DNA of 64,000 nt, taken from the NCBI GenBank assembly GCA_032164245.1, contig JAVMKO010000001.1:252659644-252723643 (forward strand), read 5' to 3'. Made by a program: the position numbers and the translations under genes. Positions 21,213-33,026 of this stretch are shown here, one piece after another (positions within the stretch are counted from its first letter, which is position 1; every line of letters starts with the position of its first letter). The DNA comes from Sternotherus odoratus. Lineage: Eukaryota; Chordata; Testudines; Kinosternidae. The notes beneath the pieces were generated by a model, which saw nothing but the letters and a program-made list of their open reading frames with translations, was not told where the DNA came from and searched no databases.

Positions 21213-23580
21213 ATCCATCTCTATTTTACTTTGGCTTTCCAGTCTCAAACAGCAAAGTGTTAGAGAGTTGTGTACCACAGAAGAGTCTTATGAAAGTTTA
21301 CCTTCAGCTCCTATCAATCTCTGGCATCCAGTTGTTTCTTCCCAAAAATCTGCCCTAAGAAACATCTGCAGGACCCTGATGGATTTCATTTGGAGCACCA
21401 CGCAAAAGAAATTGACTTTTAGCTGGTATTTTCAAAAAGGAGCATTAGGAGTTATGGGATTTGGATACCTAACTTCTTGGGGCTTCTTTGAGAATCCCAA
21501 CCACAATTTTTGTCTTCTTTATCATCATCATCATCATCAATCCTCTTCACTCCCGCTGGAGTATAAGGCACCAACAAATCTCCTCCATGCCTCTCGATCT
21601 TGGGCAAGCCAGCTGATTTCATTCCACGTTTTGTTCATCATCTTCAGTTCCTCTTCCACAGTTCTTCTCCATAGTGACTATTTGAGCTGTGCTGCAGAGA
21701 CACAAATTCTACCATGAGACAAGCACATATGTATCTCTCAAAAGCAGCGTAAGTGTGATCTGATTAAATTACAGCATCCTACTCTCTCTGCTAACTGCCA
21801 GCGAAGGTGCTAGTTAGCCTAGCTTCTCTAATAATGGGTCCTTCCTTTATACAGTATGCATATTGCAATGGCAACAGGATTTCAGTGGTACTGCCAGGTA
21901 CATATCTGAAGAATAAGAGGAGACTGGCAAAGTGCTGCATCACCAATCTCTGACCTGCTACAATGTTTCTGTCAAGTACTAAATTCAAAGTAGCACCAAG
22001 CAAGGACTGGAATTGTGCAGCATCATGCCTAGCAGAATATGTGGTCTTCCCCTACTGCCATTCATTAGATACTCCTCTTAAAAAGTGACAGAGCTACTGC
22101 TTGGCTCCCCACAAACCAATGCCAGAGAAAAGCATTTTTGGGTGGAGTAAAGGCAGTGGTTTAATATGATAGTAGCATGTGCATCACAAGAAAGATGCAA
22201 AGGGATTCATAAAACATACTTTCAATCAAGACTGCTGGTATGGTGTTACATAATTTCCAAGATGTTCTACCAGTACTGGATTTTGTCAGAGATTTCTAGA
22301 TGTGCACAGCTATATTAAACACAACTAAACCTGGTACTTAGTGTTTTAACACTATCTACATTGTTTAAATTGGAGCGGAGTAAGGGCAAAATTCTCATCT
22401 GAGATCCAGACTGTTATTCTGCTCTCCTTACAAGTGTAGGTCTCCCACTGCCATCAGAGCAGAGCCTCCGTTGATTTCCACCGTGTGAGTGTGGTTGTGA
22501 GTGTTGAATGTTGCTCTGTGTGCTGTTCCCCTGGGAACACAGTTTCAGCCTGACTTGCGGCTGTCCGGGAACTGACATAAGGCAGTTAAGGCCCGCTCCT
22601 GAGATTTGCTGAGCACTCTCAACAACCACTGAAGGAACAATAGCTCCAATTCAAATGGCTTCAATAGAACATCAAATATATGGCTAAGGAGGCCTCTTTT
22701 GGGTGAGACACTGGCTCTCAGAGAAAACATACCTCCCTATTTCTACAGTAAGAACCTTTGGTCTCTTACCAAGGCTAGATAATAAATGGATTTTGCGTCT
22801 CCCTTCAAAAAATAGTGATAAATTACCTGTGAGGAGTTCATGCCTATAAAAGGGATGATTTATCTCTCTCTGTTGACTAAGACAAGTAATTGGTAATGTA
22901 TCAGGTTCCCTCTGCACAAGATAAAATATACAATCACAAGTAAAATATCAGGAAATAAAACTTAAAGGGCCATTTAATGACCAAGGGGAAAGTGGCTTTT
23001 GTCCTCAGTAAATTATTGCACATCTTGGAAATTTATGACCCAACTGTTTAGATTATTTTCTTTTCTTTGTGGTACAATGAATATTAGTGATAGACCAGTT
23101 TCAAAGGTGCAGAGTTTGGATTTCATTGAGCTATGCATCCAAAAGTTCAGATGATTATCCCTCCATTTTGAGAATGCACAATTGGTCTGCAAAGCTCAGA
23201 GAAAAAAAGTAAAGCTTTCTCCTTGTGTTGGGTAGTTAGCAAAGTTTTCTTTCAGATCCTCACTAGTACATATGTGCCCCCAAAATGAAAAGTAGTTGAA
23301 CAATTATTTACTGTAACAATGTTTTATAATTTCAAATGAGGTTTGGTTTCAGTAAAGGGTTAGAGAGGTTTTCATTTTATCTGACTGCATTTGCCTAGCC
23401 ATGGTTAATATGAGCCTTATAAATAACTACACTATTCCGAGTTTCATTAACTGTCATTCAGCACTTTGATGGAAAAGACTTACTTTTCCAATACACTATT
23501 ATCTTTGCCTATTCACAGAAAACTGTCTCTCATTACTGAACATTCCATTAATATGACTGGACAAAATATGCATTAACGTC
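21213..23580. other. No gene seen
   Basis: AT-rich flank. The open frame at 21070-21717 starts inside the DIRS terminal repeat and simply runs on into flank. A short (CAT)n run is at about 21523-21540. Confidence 0.4.
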
Positions 23581-23583
23581 CCA

Positions 23584-23660
23584 TTTCAGCAATACATTCA
23601 AGCACATGATTAGCTTTAAGCATGTGCTTAAGTCCCTGCATAGTATTGGGCTTTGCTGAA
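23584..23660. repeat. Old foldback repeat piece
   Basis: Contains AAGCACATGATTAGC and TTAAGCATGTGCTTAAG, an inverted arrangement that also occurs at about 42350-42435. This is an ancient dispersed hairpin repeat. Confidence 0.35.
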
Positions 23661-23873
23661 CAAGGGCAAAAGTGAAGACTTTATCACTAGACACAGACAA
23701 CTTCCATCAGCAAGTATTGTGCCATGCCAGTGCTTGTAGAGTACTCATTTATCATTTTCTGCCACTACCACACTTCAGGATCTCTATTATAAATTGTAAT
23801 GGGTTTGGATCATTACTGTAGAAACATTAGTGCACTGTACAAGGACAAGATATTATAAAATGGTATAACTACG

Positions 23874-23993
23874 ATTTTCAAAACTGGATGCCTAAATTTA
23901 GGCTTCTAGGGCCTATAAAACATGTCCTGACTTTCAAACATGCCAAGCCCCCAGAAGCAGCCTTCACTGAAGTCACAATTTTGAAAATCTTGG
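23874..23993. repeat. Foldback repeat with ATTTTCAAAA ends
   Basis: The ends are inverted: CGATTTTCAAAACTG at the left and CAATTTTGAAAATCTTGG at the right. About 120 bp long with no coding capacity. A similar GATTTTCAAAAAC phrase occurs near 46768. Confidence 0.4.
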
Positions 23994-24166
23994 CCTCTCA
24001 CTATTTTGTAGAGCTGCTATAAGATCAGAATTTCTATTCCATAGGGAATTCTGATATTTTGACATTTTTTCTTCCACAATCAAGATGAAAAAAATCAAAA
24101 TATTTTTTCTCAAAAAAAACATTTTCAGTTTAGAAATGTTGAAGCATCTCCATTAGAGTCGGGTTG

Positions 24167-24480
24167 ACACTAAATTGTGTCTGCCTAAAGCTGCTGCATT
24201 GCCTAATGGGAGTTGTAGTGTGGGTGCCTAGGGGCCCAGGCTTTCCAGACTACACAGACTAGGTCACCTGTGATACACTGTGGTCATGGGACTCCCATGA
24301 TCATTGTGGGGGCTCAGGTAGATGGAAGACTGCAATGCATTATGGGAGATATAGCCTAGGCAAGGAGCTTGGCCCCTAAAAAAAAAAAGAAGAAGAAAGG
24401 GAGCATGAGACACCCAACTTACAACTCCCATGAGGCAACACAGCATCTCAAACAGATGCAGATTAACGTCAAACTGAACC
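24167..24480. mobile_element. Foldback MITE carrying TGGGAGTTGTA motifs
   Basis: Left arm 24167-24232 and right arm 24414-24480 pair imperfectly; both contain ATGGGAGTTGTA in inverted orientation, next to TTGCCTNATGGGAG. An internal copy reads TGCATTATGGGAGATA (about 24334). No transposase. The ATGGGAGTTGTAG core resembles the ACTACAACTCCCA motif bound by ZNF143-type factors; this is a look-alike only. Confidence 0.5.
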
Positions 24481-24720
24481 AAAATTCAGCTCAACAAACG
24501 TAACTTTCAATTTGGGTTGATCCAACCTCAAATGAAACATTTTGTTTTGATTTTCTGGATGGAAGATTAAACAGTCTACAAAATTTATATTTCCCAAAGA
24601 ACACTTCAATTTTGTGGAAATCACATTTCCCATATAAAAAAAAAGTGTTAATGGAAAATACCCAACCCACTCTACTACTTTATGTGGGTTGTACTTACAT
24701 GTGCAAATATCTCAAAGAAC

Positions 24721-24800
24721 AGCATACAGAGACAACTTGCAGCATACAGAGACAACTTGCAGCATACAGAGACAACTTGCAGCATACAGAGACAACTTGC
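24721..24800. repeat. Four exact tandem copies of a 20-bp unit
   Basis: The unit AGCATACAGAGACAACTTGC is repeated four times without a mismatch. Flanking bases (ACAGCATAC before, AAGTATGCTGC after) are related, which suggests local slippage or duplication. Confidence 0.95.
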
Positions 24801-26555
24801 AAGTATGCTGCATCGAGCAAGTGACTTATCTCAATAAAAAGTCCTCATTAAAAAAAAAGTTACAATGAAAATAGATCAAAGAAACTCCTCATTCAATCTC
24901 TCTGAAAGCTTTGGTTAAAAAATTGTTGGAATCTTGTGCTGGCCGTGACCTGACCATAATTGTTGCTTTATTGCACCAAAGAGGCTTCCAAATTGAATAT
25001 GATGTCACCATATATGTATTGTTAGACCTTACCATATCATGAACACAGAGGTAATTATGAGGAGCAAAGAGCTATGCACTGGTTATTAGCTTCAGTAGTT
25101 TTTCAAGGAGGAGAAAGCCATTTGAATGACATTTTTACTCTTTTCTTGTGCAGAGGTTTGCCCTACAATTAGGAAAAGCTTTTAAGCCTCAAATGTTTTC
25201 TGCATATAAACTGATTTTGTGCTGCATTTTGGGTCAGTGGCTATTGGGCTTTGTTTGGTTTCTGAAGTGAACTACATTGCAGCAAACGAAAACAAAAAAA
25301 GTACTTGGAAAGCTATCGTGCTATGCATCACTACAGCTAGAAAAGGGCCTGAGAAATACTAGAGGAGCATGTCACCCCTAATTTATTTTGCCAAAGAGAC
25401 GAAAAGAGGTAGGTGACATCAGCAAATGAGAGCATCCATTCTCAGAAACATACATAGAATCTCTCTCTCTCTCTCTCCCCCCCCCCCCTCTCTCTCTCTC
25501 CAAAAATAGCATCTGGGGATAAGAGGCTTCATTTTTGTGCAAAGCCAAGAGAAAAGAACATTGAGAGGAAATCAGGATCCTGCAAGTAGCAGCATAAGCT
25601 CTCATCTCCTGGCTAGGGAAGCATGACTTATCCTCAATCATAGAATAAACACACAATGAGCAAAACAAGTCACCAGAGAAAAAACAAAATCTGCAACATG
25701 AGGGAGAAGAAGCTTTGTACGTGTGTCTGGCAGGAAATCCATTGAGCAAAAACAGACTCCAACTCATCAGCTGGGCAGTGCCAGTCTTCTGTCAGGAAAA
25801 TAACAACCCATTCCTCAACAGGAGGTGATGTTAGCTGGACTCTGACTCGGAACAATTGCAGCCTAGCCACAAACCCATGCATATGTTTTCCATAGGGGAG
25901 TCATTATAAATGAGGAAAACATCATAACTAAATTTAAATCAAGAAAAAGGAAGTGAGATAAATGTATTTTTACATTCCAGACAAGACAAAAAGCAAAGTC
26001 CTTAATGCCTCCGCTTGCATCAGAAATGATAGCGTGGACAGCACTTCATTAACACTTCCAAACACAGGTGACAAAGAAATGAAGCCCCAAAGAGTAGACA
26101 CAATGGAGAAGAGACTTCTGTAGGCTGGGAAAACATATCTTACAGGTGAATTAAAGTATTAGTAACTCTTGCATTCCATTCAAAACTACTCTGTTGAATA
26201 GTAGGAATTGGGCAGGGGGAGGGGAAGTATGCATTGTACATTTACAGATATTAGAGTTGGGAATAGGGCTGATCCAACAGTTCTTTGTGAATACATTGTC
26301 TGACGAAGTTCGCCCTTGTTTCCTTTCATTAGACGTTCGCTAACAGATTCTTATTGCTGAGAACGTATCAGCTAAATAGTTTATTAAAGTAAATTTCATG
26401 CTATGGGGTGTTTGTGAATAATTCACATTATTTGCTATTTGTTGATTTCAAGTGTCTGCTTGGTTATGTAAATTACATAAGATTGTTCCTGCTGCCTAAT
26501 TGGATGACTGATTGTTTTTTAAACAGGAGAACAACAATGATGATTAGTGAATAGC
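24801..26555. other. No gene seen; contains a (CT)n/(C)n tract
   Basis: AT-rich unique-looking sequence apart from the pyrimidine tract at 25461-25502. The open frame 25378-25767 (minus) exists partly because the tract translates as Arg/Glu/Gly. Confidence 0.4.
25461..25502 (+). repeat. (CT)n-(C)n-(CT)n compound microsatellite
   Basis: About 20 bp of CT repeats, a run of about 12 C, then about 14 bp of CT repeats. This is a mirror-symmetrical polypyrimidine tract. Confidence 0.95.
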
Positions 26556-27121
26556 AAATAGCTAATGACCACTTTGTGCTAGTGGAGGAGTGAAGTTCTG
26601 GAACAGCCTTCCAAGGGGAGCAGTGGGGGCAAAAGACCTATCTGGCTTCAAGACTAAGCTTGATGAGTTTATGGAGGAGATGGTATGATGGGATAGCCTA
26701 ATTTTGGCAATTAATTGATCTTTGAGTATTAGTGGTAAGATATGCCCAATGGCCTGTGATGGGATGGGATCTGAGTTACTACAAAGAATTCTTTCCTGTG
26801 TGTCTGGCTGGTGAGTCTTAGCCACATGCTCAAGGTTCAGCTGATCGCCCTATTTGGGGTTGGGAAGGAATTTTCCCCCAGGGCAGATTGGCAGAGGACT
26901 TGGGGTTTTTCTGAGTTCCTCTGCAGCGTGGGGCATGGGTCATTTTCTGGAGGATTCTCTGCACCTTGAAGTCTTTAAACCATGATTTGAGGACTTCAAA
27001 AGCTCAGACATAGGTTAGGGGTTTATTACAGGAATGGGTGGGTGAAATTCTGTGGCCTGCGTTGTGCAGGAGGTCTGACTAGATGATCATAATGATCCCT
27101 TCTGACCTTGAAGTCTATGAG
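26556..27121 (+). mobile_element. CR1 LINE 3' end
   Basis: Non-coding CR1 tail in plus orientation. It contains the GGAACAGCCTTCCAAGG phrase that follows the ORF2 stop, TTGGGAAGGAATTTTCCCCC, and the terminal block with TCTGACTAGATGATCATAAT and CCCTTCTGACCTTGAAGTC, ending in TCTATGAGTT. ORF2 is absent: a 5'-truncated insertion, as is typical for CR1. Confidence 0.8.
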
Positions 27122-27486
27122 TTTACCCCTGTCTGAAACTCTGAGTAAGCCCCACTTGGGAAAACTGCATCTTTTCCTGTCTATACTAAATGTTGCACTG
27201 GTACTATTACATTAATAACTGTGATCAGTGCAAATGAGCAATGTAGACTTTGCAGTGATTTACGCTAGTTGAAAATCTATTTGTTTTTTGCCTGGAGATG
27301 GTGGCAGGTATGTAATAATAAACAGTGAATATTCTAGTTTGTACACAAATACATTTGTTTGTATGTTAATACAGATGGAGTCTGAGAGATTGTGTGTGAT
27401 CACCAGGTTATGGAACCATATCTGGAAAAATAGACTTTTCTCTTCTTTAAGTGTGATAACTCACAGATCAGAGTCACGTGAGAGAC
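27122..27486. other. No gene seen
   Basis: Short AT-rich interval between two repeats; nothing recognised. Confidence 0.35.
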
Positions 27487-27697
27487 TAGGTGGGTGAGGT
27501 AATATCTTTTACTGGACTAGTTTCTATTGGTGAAAGAGACACCTGGGCACAGTCAGGTGAAAGACACACCTGGGCATTGTCAAGCTTACAAAACGTGAAG
27601 GTTTGTCTCTTTCACCAACAGAAGTTGATCAAATACAAGATATTAACTCACTTTGTCTTTCTAATGGGACTAACACTGCTACAACAACAATGATCTG
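27487..27697. repeat. Terminal hairpin of a second Penelope-like family
   Basis: Inverted arms: AGGTAATATCTTTTACTGGA...TATTGGTGAAAGAGAC at 27496-27540, and GTCTCTTTCACCAACAGAAG...TACAAGATATTA at 27605-27645. The loop holds CACCTGGGCA twice. The arms differ from the GTGGCACC-type hairpins elsewhere in the window, so this is a separate family. The Penelope assignment is by recalled resemblance and is less sure than at 7929-8548. Confidence 0.4.
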
Positions 27698-29240
27698 ACA
27701 CTTGGATGATTACATTATTATACGCAATACTGTACATAACATATTCCAAAATGCAAGCATGGCATAGACTTAGTTTTCAATCTACTGCTTTCTCTCCACA
27801 TCACCGTGTAGCTGATACTGAGGGCTAAACCATTTAGCACTCTAATATGGGTGTGTAAATCCAGGATTCTAAAGAACCCCAAATTTGAGGAAGGAAATTT
27901 CCAAGTTGCATGGAGCCAAACAACAACTGGACACAGAATCCAAATCCATCTCTACTGGCCATGTATGCGACAGTTTTTAATCCACATCTTAACCCAGAAG
28001 CCAGTGATTTCAAAAGTGTGAGTAGAGCCATTTCTGATTTGAATATTGTTTTGTACCATCAGGGTCTGTGATATAGACAAATGACAGAAATACAGATTCA
28101 TTGTGGAAGTAAAACAAGGGACAATTTTACCTTCTTTCACAAAGCTGGTTACAATCATCATTTTAGCATCTATATTTGACAGTGAAGAGTACAATCTATA
28201 GAAATAGCAAAGGAAATGATTTTTTTTCTTTTCCTTACTTGAGCTGCATTTTGGCTTCCACCCACCTGAAAACAATCCACACCTTTCCAAACTGCACAAG
28301 GCCAGGAATACAACAGATGATGGCTCTAGATCTGGCTCAGCTTCTGTAAAACCCAACACATCCTGTCCCCTGCCACCTGGAGAGTTAAAGAACTTTGTCA
28401 GGGTGGCTTCTTCCAATCCATCCCCATTTGGTTTGGGAGTTGCAGGATTCAGTTTCAAGCCATTCAGCCCATTTCTTCTCCATGATTAACCTCCAACATG
28501 GATCTCTCAGACAAGGAAAGACCAATATTCATTTTAGGTTTTGGCCCTTTAAAAAAATAACTTTAGAGTTGTTTATATGCCGTCTGCTATGACATAAGAT
28601 AGGCAAGAGTGAATCTGCAAAGTATCGTTGAGAACTTTGAATTTCGACACGTGCTCACAGGTATTGTAGCAAGGGGCACTTGCTACATGCAGAGTGGGGC
28701 AAGCCAGAACCAATTAGCTGTCTTCACTGCTCCTCTGACTAACATAGCCGATGGATGTGGTGTTCTGGGTAGCTCTTTCACGATTCAGTTAAACTGGGCT
28801 TCATTTCCTTTTAAAAAAAAATAGGCTTCATTTTTCTTATTACTTGTTATGTTAGCAAATGTTTCTTTCTGCACTGTGTAATTCCAGTGCTATGCATATG
28901 TCTTACTCTTAATTATAGTGTAGTAGGTGTGTCTATATACAGCTGTATACAAACGTATTTTAAATTGTTCAATGATCAAACAATCTGATTAGCTGAGGCA
29001 GGGTCATGTGATAAAATATAGTTTAGTACTGTTCTTCTACTAAGCCCTTCCCCTCTGTTTGCCTCCATTAAAATAAATAATTAATAAAATTGTTGCCTCT
29101 ATTGACTTCATGAACCCAATTCCTCAAACATTTTCTTTCCTTCACTGAGGCCACTAGCCAGCACCAGAGGTTCTTGACCATCACTCGAAGAAGGAGTTTC
29201 AAAGGATCCTGGAGCAAAGAGCCAGCTCTAGGATCCCATT
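27698..29240. other. No gene seen
   Basis: The 168-codon minus frame at 27952-28458 shows no domain, signal or repeat pattern that I recognise. I do not call it a gene. Confidence 0.35.
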
Positions 29241-29248
29241 ACTTAGAT

Positions 29249-29850
29249 GGGGGGGAAATGGATATTTGGGGGCTGCTGGAACCCCAGCCTCCCCCTAAGT
29301 CCCTGCTTCACACCCCCACTGCCTGACTTTCCCAGAGCCCCGCCTTTCCCCCTTCTCAACTCCCTGGGAGCCCTGGTTCCCCTCCCCCTGCCCACATTCC
29401 AGCTCTCCCAGAGCCACTGCCTCCCCCACAGCTCCTTGCCCTCCAGGTTTAGGAGCCCAGGGCCTTTGACTAATGGCGCCATACTGCTTCCCAGACCCAG
29501 TCGAGGCCCAGTGAAGAGAGAAAATGGAACTGCGGTTTCGGCAGCTGATGAGGGCCTGGCCACACGCAAAACATGACATAACTGGCACACTGCACACGGG
29601 ACAACACACAGAGTGGGACCACCCAGCCAGCATCTTGCGCATGCAGTGGAGTGGGACCTGAGTGCTGTCCAGGCTGCAGCGTGCTTCCTCCCAGCCATAT
29701 CCAGCAGTCAGGACCTGACCTTCAGTTTTTAATAGGGGCTGGAGATGACCCTTTGCCCTCCACCCCCCATTTCCAGCACCCATGCATTTGGCGTCCTTGA
29801 AGATTGCGGGGGGAGGGGACAAATGTCCTCTTGGTAGCCCCAGCACTGCT
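29249..29850. repeat. GC-rich repeat-like block
   Basis: Sharply GC-rich against AT-rich flanks. It is bounded by GGATATTTGGGGGCTGCTGG at the left and GTCCTCTTGGTAGCCCCAGC at the right, which are partly inverted (GGGGCTNC). Long open frames on both strands follow from GC content alone. Possibly a decayed DNA transposon; family unknown. Confidence 0.3.
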
Positions 29851-30724
29851 CAAACACATGAGACCTGATGGTAGAAATTCAGCAATGGAAAGAAGCTTTA
29901 AACAGGCATAACTGTAAAGGCGAGAGGCAAAGTAAAGCTAATTCAAAATAAAAAAGTTGGAGAAAGTCGAAGAGGAAAGACCTAGAAAAGGAGGGAGGCC
30001 TTGTCAAAGGTGGGAGAGGAAAGGTGCGAACAGATCCTCTCTCCTGCTGAGTTTGTGTTTGGTTTAAGTTTTAAAATACATTTTAAGAGATGTATTGAAT
30101 AGGAGATTCAGAATCTATTTGTGGAACATACCACAGGGGGGGTATTCTTAAGAGTCTGTCCAAAGAAATGTTTGGTTCTCTATCATTTCTTGCAAGGTAG
30201 CTGCCCCTGCCGTGCTTGCTATGTGCACTAACTGCTTGATTTAAACCAGCTCCTCTACCCTCAATGCTCATGTGGCACTAGGGCTCAATTTTTAATCACT
30301 ATTAGATACAATGAGAAAAACAGACTCCTTCTAGGATAATTTCTCTCAGTCAGTGACCAGAACCAATGAGAGCTGAATATTAGTTATGTAAAGCTTAAAT
30401 CCCTCAAGGGAGTGCTGTCTTTGTACACTGAACACCAGCTGGGAGAAAGCAGAAAGACAAGGCATTTGAAAGCTTATAAATGTAGCATGGGAAGTGTTAA
30501 CAAGAAACACAATGTGTTTAGAATTCCAGTCCATCCACAAACACTAAAAGACTCACTGTACATAGCGATTAGGATAGTGTGCAGCCTAGCAGAGACTATG
30601 GACGTTCTAGCTGTTAATGGTCTGGGAGGTGTTATCCCAGCTGAAAACCAGTCCCTTTCTTTTTCGGCAGATTTGGGCTTTACAAGGCATGGCAATTTGG
30701 GAAGCTGTCTGTTAAACTCATGAA
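29851..30724. other. No gene seen
   Basis: AT-rich, nothing recognised before the CR1 sequence begins. Confidence 0.35.
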
Positions 30725-30889
30725 TTCTGTGTGAGATTATGAAAGCTGTGTGTGACTGGGCAACAAAATGACAGATGAAATTAAATGTTGATAAATGCAA
30801 AGTAATGCACACTGGAAAACAATCACAACTATTCATATAAAATGATGGGGTCTAAATAGGCTGTTACCATTCAAGAAAGAATTTTTGGA

Positions 30890-31205
30890 GTCAATGTGAA
30901 TAGTTCTCTGAAAACATCCACACAATGTGCAGTGGCAGTCAAACAAGCAAACAGAATGTTGTGAGTCATTAAGAAAGGGATAGAAAAGATGGAAAACATC
31001 ATATTGCCTCTATATAAATCTATGGTACACCCACATCTTGCATATTGTGTGCAGAAGTGGTCACCCCATCTCAAAAGAGATATATTAGAATTGGAAAAGA
31101 TTCAGGAAAGAACAACAAGAATGATTAGGGGTATGGAACAGCTTCCATATGAAGAGAGATTATTAAGACTGGGACTTTTCAGCTTGAAAAAAAGAAAAGA
31201 GTATA
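30890..31205 (+). pseudogene. CR1 ORF2 C-terminal fragment
   Basis: Encodes the end of the CR1 reverse-transcriptase protein. The part from 30989 to 31200 is uninterrupted and contains LYKSMVHPHLAYCVQ, WSPHLKRDI, LEKIQERTTRMIRGME and YEERLLRLGLFSLKKRK, the conserved C-terminal block of CR1 ORF2. Upstream (30725-30960) the same protein continues in broken frames with stops. No function is possible; the catalytic domains are missing. Confidence 0.8.
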
Positions 31206-31456
31206 ATAATAGAATATTAGGGTTGGAAGAGACCTCAGGAGATTATTTAGTCCAATCCCCAGCTCAAAGCAGGACCAACACCAACTAAATCATCCCAGCC
31301 AAGGCTTTGTCAATCCAAACCTTAAAAACCTCTAAGGATGGAGATTCCACCACCTCCCTAGGTAACCCATTCCAGTGCTTTACCACCCTCCTAGTGAAAT
31401 AGTGTTTCCTAATATCCAACCTAGACCTCCTCCACTGCAACTTGAGACTATTGCTT
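31206..31456 (-). mobile_element. CR1 3' end inserted in another CR1
   Basis: Opposite orientation to its host element. It starts with ATAGAATATTAGGGTTGGAA and continues through CAAAGCAGGACCAACACCAA, AATCATCCCAGCCAAGGC, GGAGATTCCACCACCTCC and CTAATATCCAACCTAGACCT. This is the complement of a CR1 3' tail of a different subfamily from those at 26556 and 34200. Confidence 0.8.
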
Positions 31457-31577
31457 GAGTAAGGGGGATATGATAGAGAGCTATTTCTACAAGTATAAAC
31501 GAAATGTTATTTACTCCTCATAACATAACCAGGGGTCACCAAATGAAATTAATAGGCAGAAAACAAACAAAAAGGAA

Positions 31578-31702
31578 AGAAAGCGAGGAGTATTTGTAGT
31601 ACCTTAGAGACTAACCAGTTTATTTCAGCATAGGCTTTCGTGGATTATTGCATCTTACTTCTGTTCCATTCTATGCATCCGATGAAGTGGACTATAGACC
31701 AA
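31578..31702. repeat. Left half of a Penelope-type hairpin
   Basis: GAGGAGTATTTGTAGTACCT, then GACTAACCAGTTTATTTCAG. It pairs with 34107-34174. The hairpin was split by the retroviral insertion, which lies between the ACCA copies at 31698 and 34104. Confidence 0.7.
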
Positions 31703-32138
31703 TGTAGGGTGCATGAAGATTTTGTAACGGTATGCATATAGGGTACACTCTCCCCCCTTGACACCAGGGAAAGGGTACTCTTGGTCAACACACTGTTATT
31801 ATATACCAGCGTTACCTATTGCATACCAGAGCTCTCTGGCTTCTAACTGCTTGCTAGGATTGTGCAATACTAATGAAGCAAAACAAGCCATTAGCTATTC
31901 ATGAGGTATGCATGAGATGTAAATGTGCATGGGTATTTCTGTGTCAGCATGCCCCTGCATAATGGGCTTCACCCTGAGCATTGCTCTGATGCGTCGGGCT
32001 TTCCCCGTCTCAGTGGCAGCAACGAAGGGAGGCCCCGTTGCGGGTGTGTCACTTTCTGCCTTCAATAAACTCACCACTTTTATTTAGCAGCTGTGTGTGT
32101 GTGCCTCATTTCTACGGGACTCTGAGTACCCTGCAACA
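31703..32138 (+). repeat. 5' LTR of the endogenous retrovirus
   Basis: 436 bp, begins TGTAGGGTGC and ends CTGCAACA (TG...CA). The polyadenylation signal AATAAA is at 32064-32069, followed by a GT-rich stretch (about 32090-32102) suited to 3' end formation. Nearly identical to 33669-34103. Confidence 0.85.
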
Positions 32139-32403
32139 TTTGGCACAGTGAGCAGGGTCCCATGAAACGATGCCCCTTTGGCTGAAGGCTGGGGAAGCAG
32201 GGAAGTTGTTGCAGTCCCTGCAGCGCATACCAGGATGGCTCCTGACAAAGCGATGGGGGCCAGTTGCGCAGGTGATTGCCGGCTGGGCGCCCCCGGCCGA
32301 TTGACCTGAATTTCAACAGGTCGCTGGGGTCACCCTGGCGCAGCTCATAGCGGGGCTGCACCGGTTGCGGGTCAGCAGGCGGTCTGGGACGTAGCGACGC
32401 GCT

Positions 32404-32691
32404 ATGGGTGAGCTGGCGTGGCTGTTCTTAACCGCACTCCAGGCCCAGGACGATGAGCTTCTACATTTGCAGAGGCTTGTAGAAGGTAAAACGCAAGATT
32501 GTTTGGCGCAGGCAGACCTGTACGAGCGTTGGCTGCAACTCCCCCTGGCAAAGTGCCGGGGGCGGGGGGGAGAAGGGAGAAGCAGAAGCCAGCGCACCCG
32601 GCAGAGCCGAGCGCCCCGGCAGATTGGAGTCTTCCGTGCACCTTGTGACAGGGAGGCGGGTCCCCTGTCCAGTGCACGGCCACGCGCATGA
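32404..32691 (+). pseudogene. Possible gag-region remnant of the retrovirus
   Basis: A short open frame between the primer-site-like sequence and the protease frame, with a helix-prone stretch (LTALQAQDDELLHLQRLVEG) followed by an Arg-rich tail. Its place suggests the gag region, but no matrix, capsid or zinc-knuckle motif is visible. It is too short for a full gag. Assigned by position only. Confidence 0.25.
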
Positions 32692-33026
32692 CCTGGGAAG
32701 TGGAGGACCGCCGCCCCTTCGTCCCGCTCACGCTCCGTTGGCCTCATGGAGGGACCCAGCACGTCCTGGCTCTGCTAGATACACAAGCAGAAATCACCAT
32801 CCCCCACTCCATGCAGGCGATGGGACACTCAATGGTGGTGCGGGGCCTGGGTAGCTCGGAGTCCCAGGTGTTCGCTGTGACTGTCATTCTTACCCTGGGT
32901 AAGGCACCGCCCTTCCGCGCAACAGTGTTAGTGGCACCCATCGGGGAGTACATTCTGGGTGTTGACGTCCTGCGGGGGCGGCAAGTGGAGACACAGTATG
33001 GCCTCTTTGCTTTTGTTCATCCATGA
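32688..33026 (+). pseudogene. Retroviral-type aspartic protease remnant
   Basis: A 112-codon frame with the layout of a retropepsin: a strand leading into LALLDTQAEITI (residues about 27-38), a middle strand-rich part, and a C-terminal GEYILGVDVL block in the place of the usual ILG-D motif. The active-site triplet reads Asp-Thr-Gln, where the family has Asp-Thr/Ser-Gly; that change would be expected to abolish activity. The frame ends at a stop at 33024-33026, and the next retroviral frame begins in another phase. Confidence 0.6.

Noticed and set aside
21070..21717. 215-codon plus-strand open frame
   Set aside because: Starts in the DIRS terminal repeat and continues into flank; no conserved features, crosses the element boundary.
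24612..24824. Threonine/glutamine repeat peptide
   Set aside because: Created by the four 20-bp tandem copies; 20 is not a multiple of three, so the frame changes each copy.
27952..28458. 168-codon minus-strand frame as a host exon
   Set aside because: No domain, no convincing splice sites and no composition pattern; length is within chance for this much sequence.
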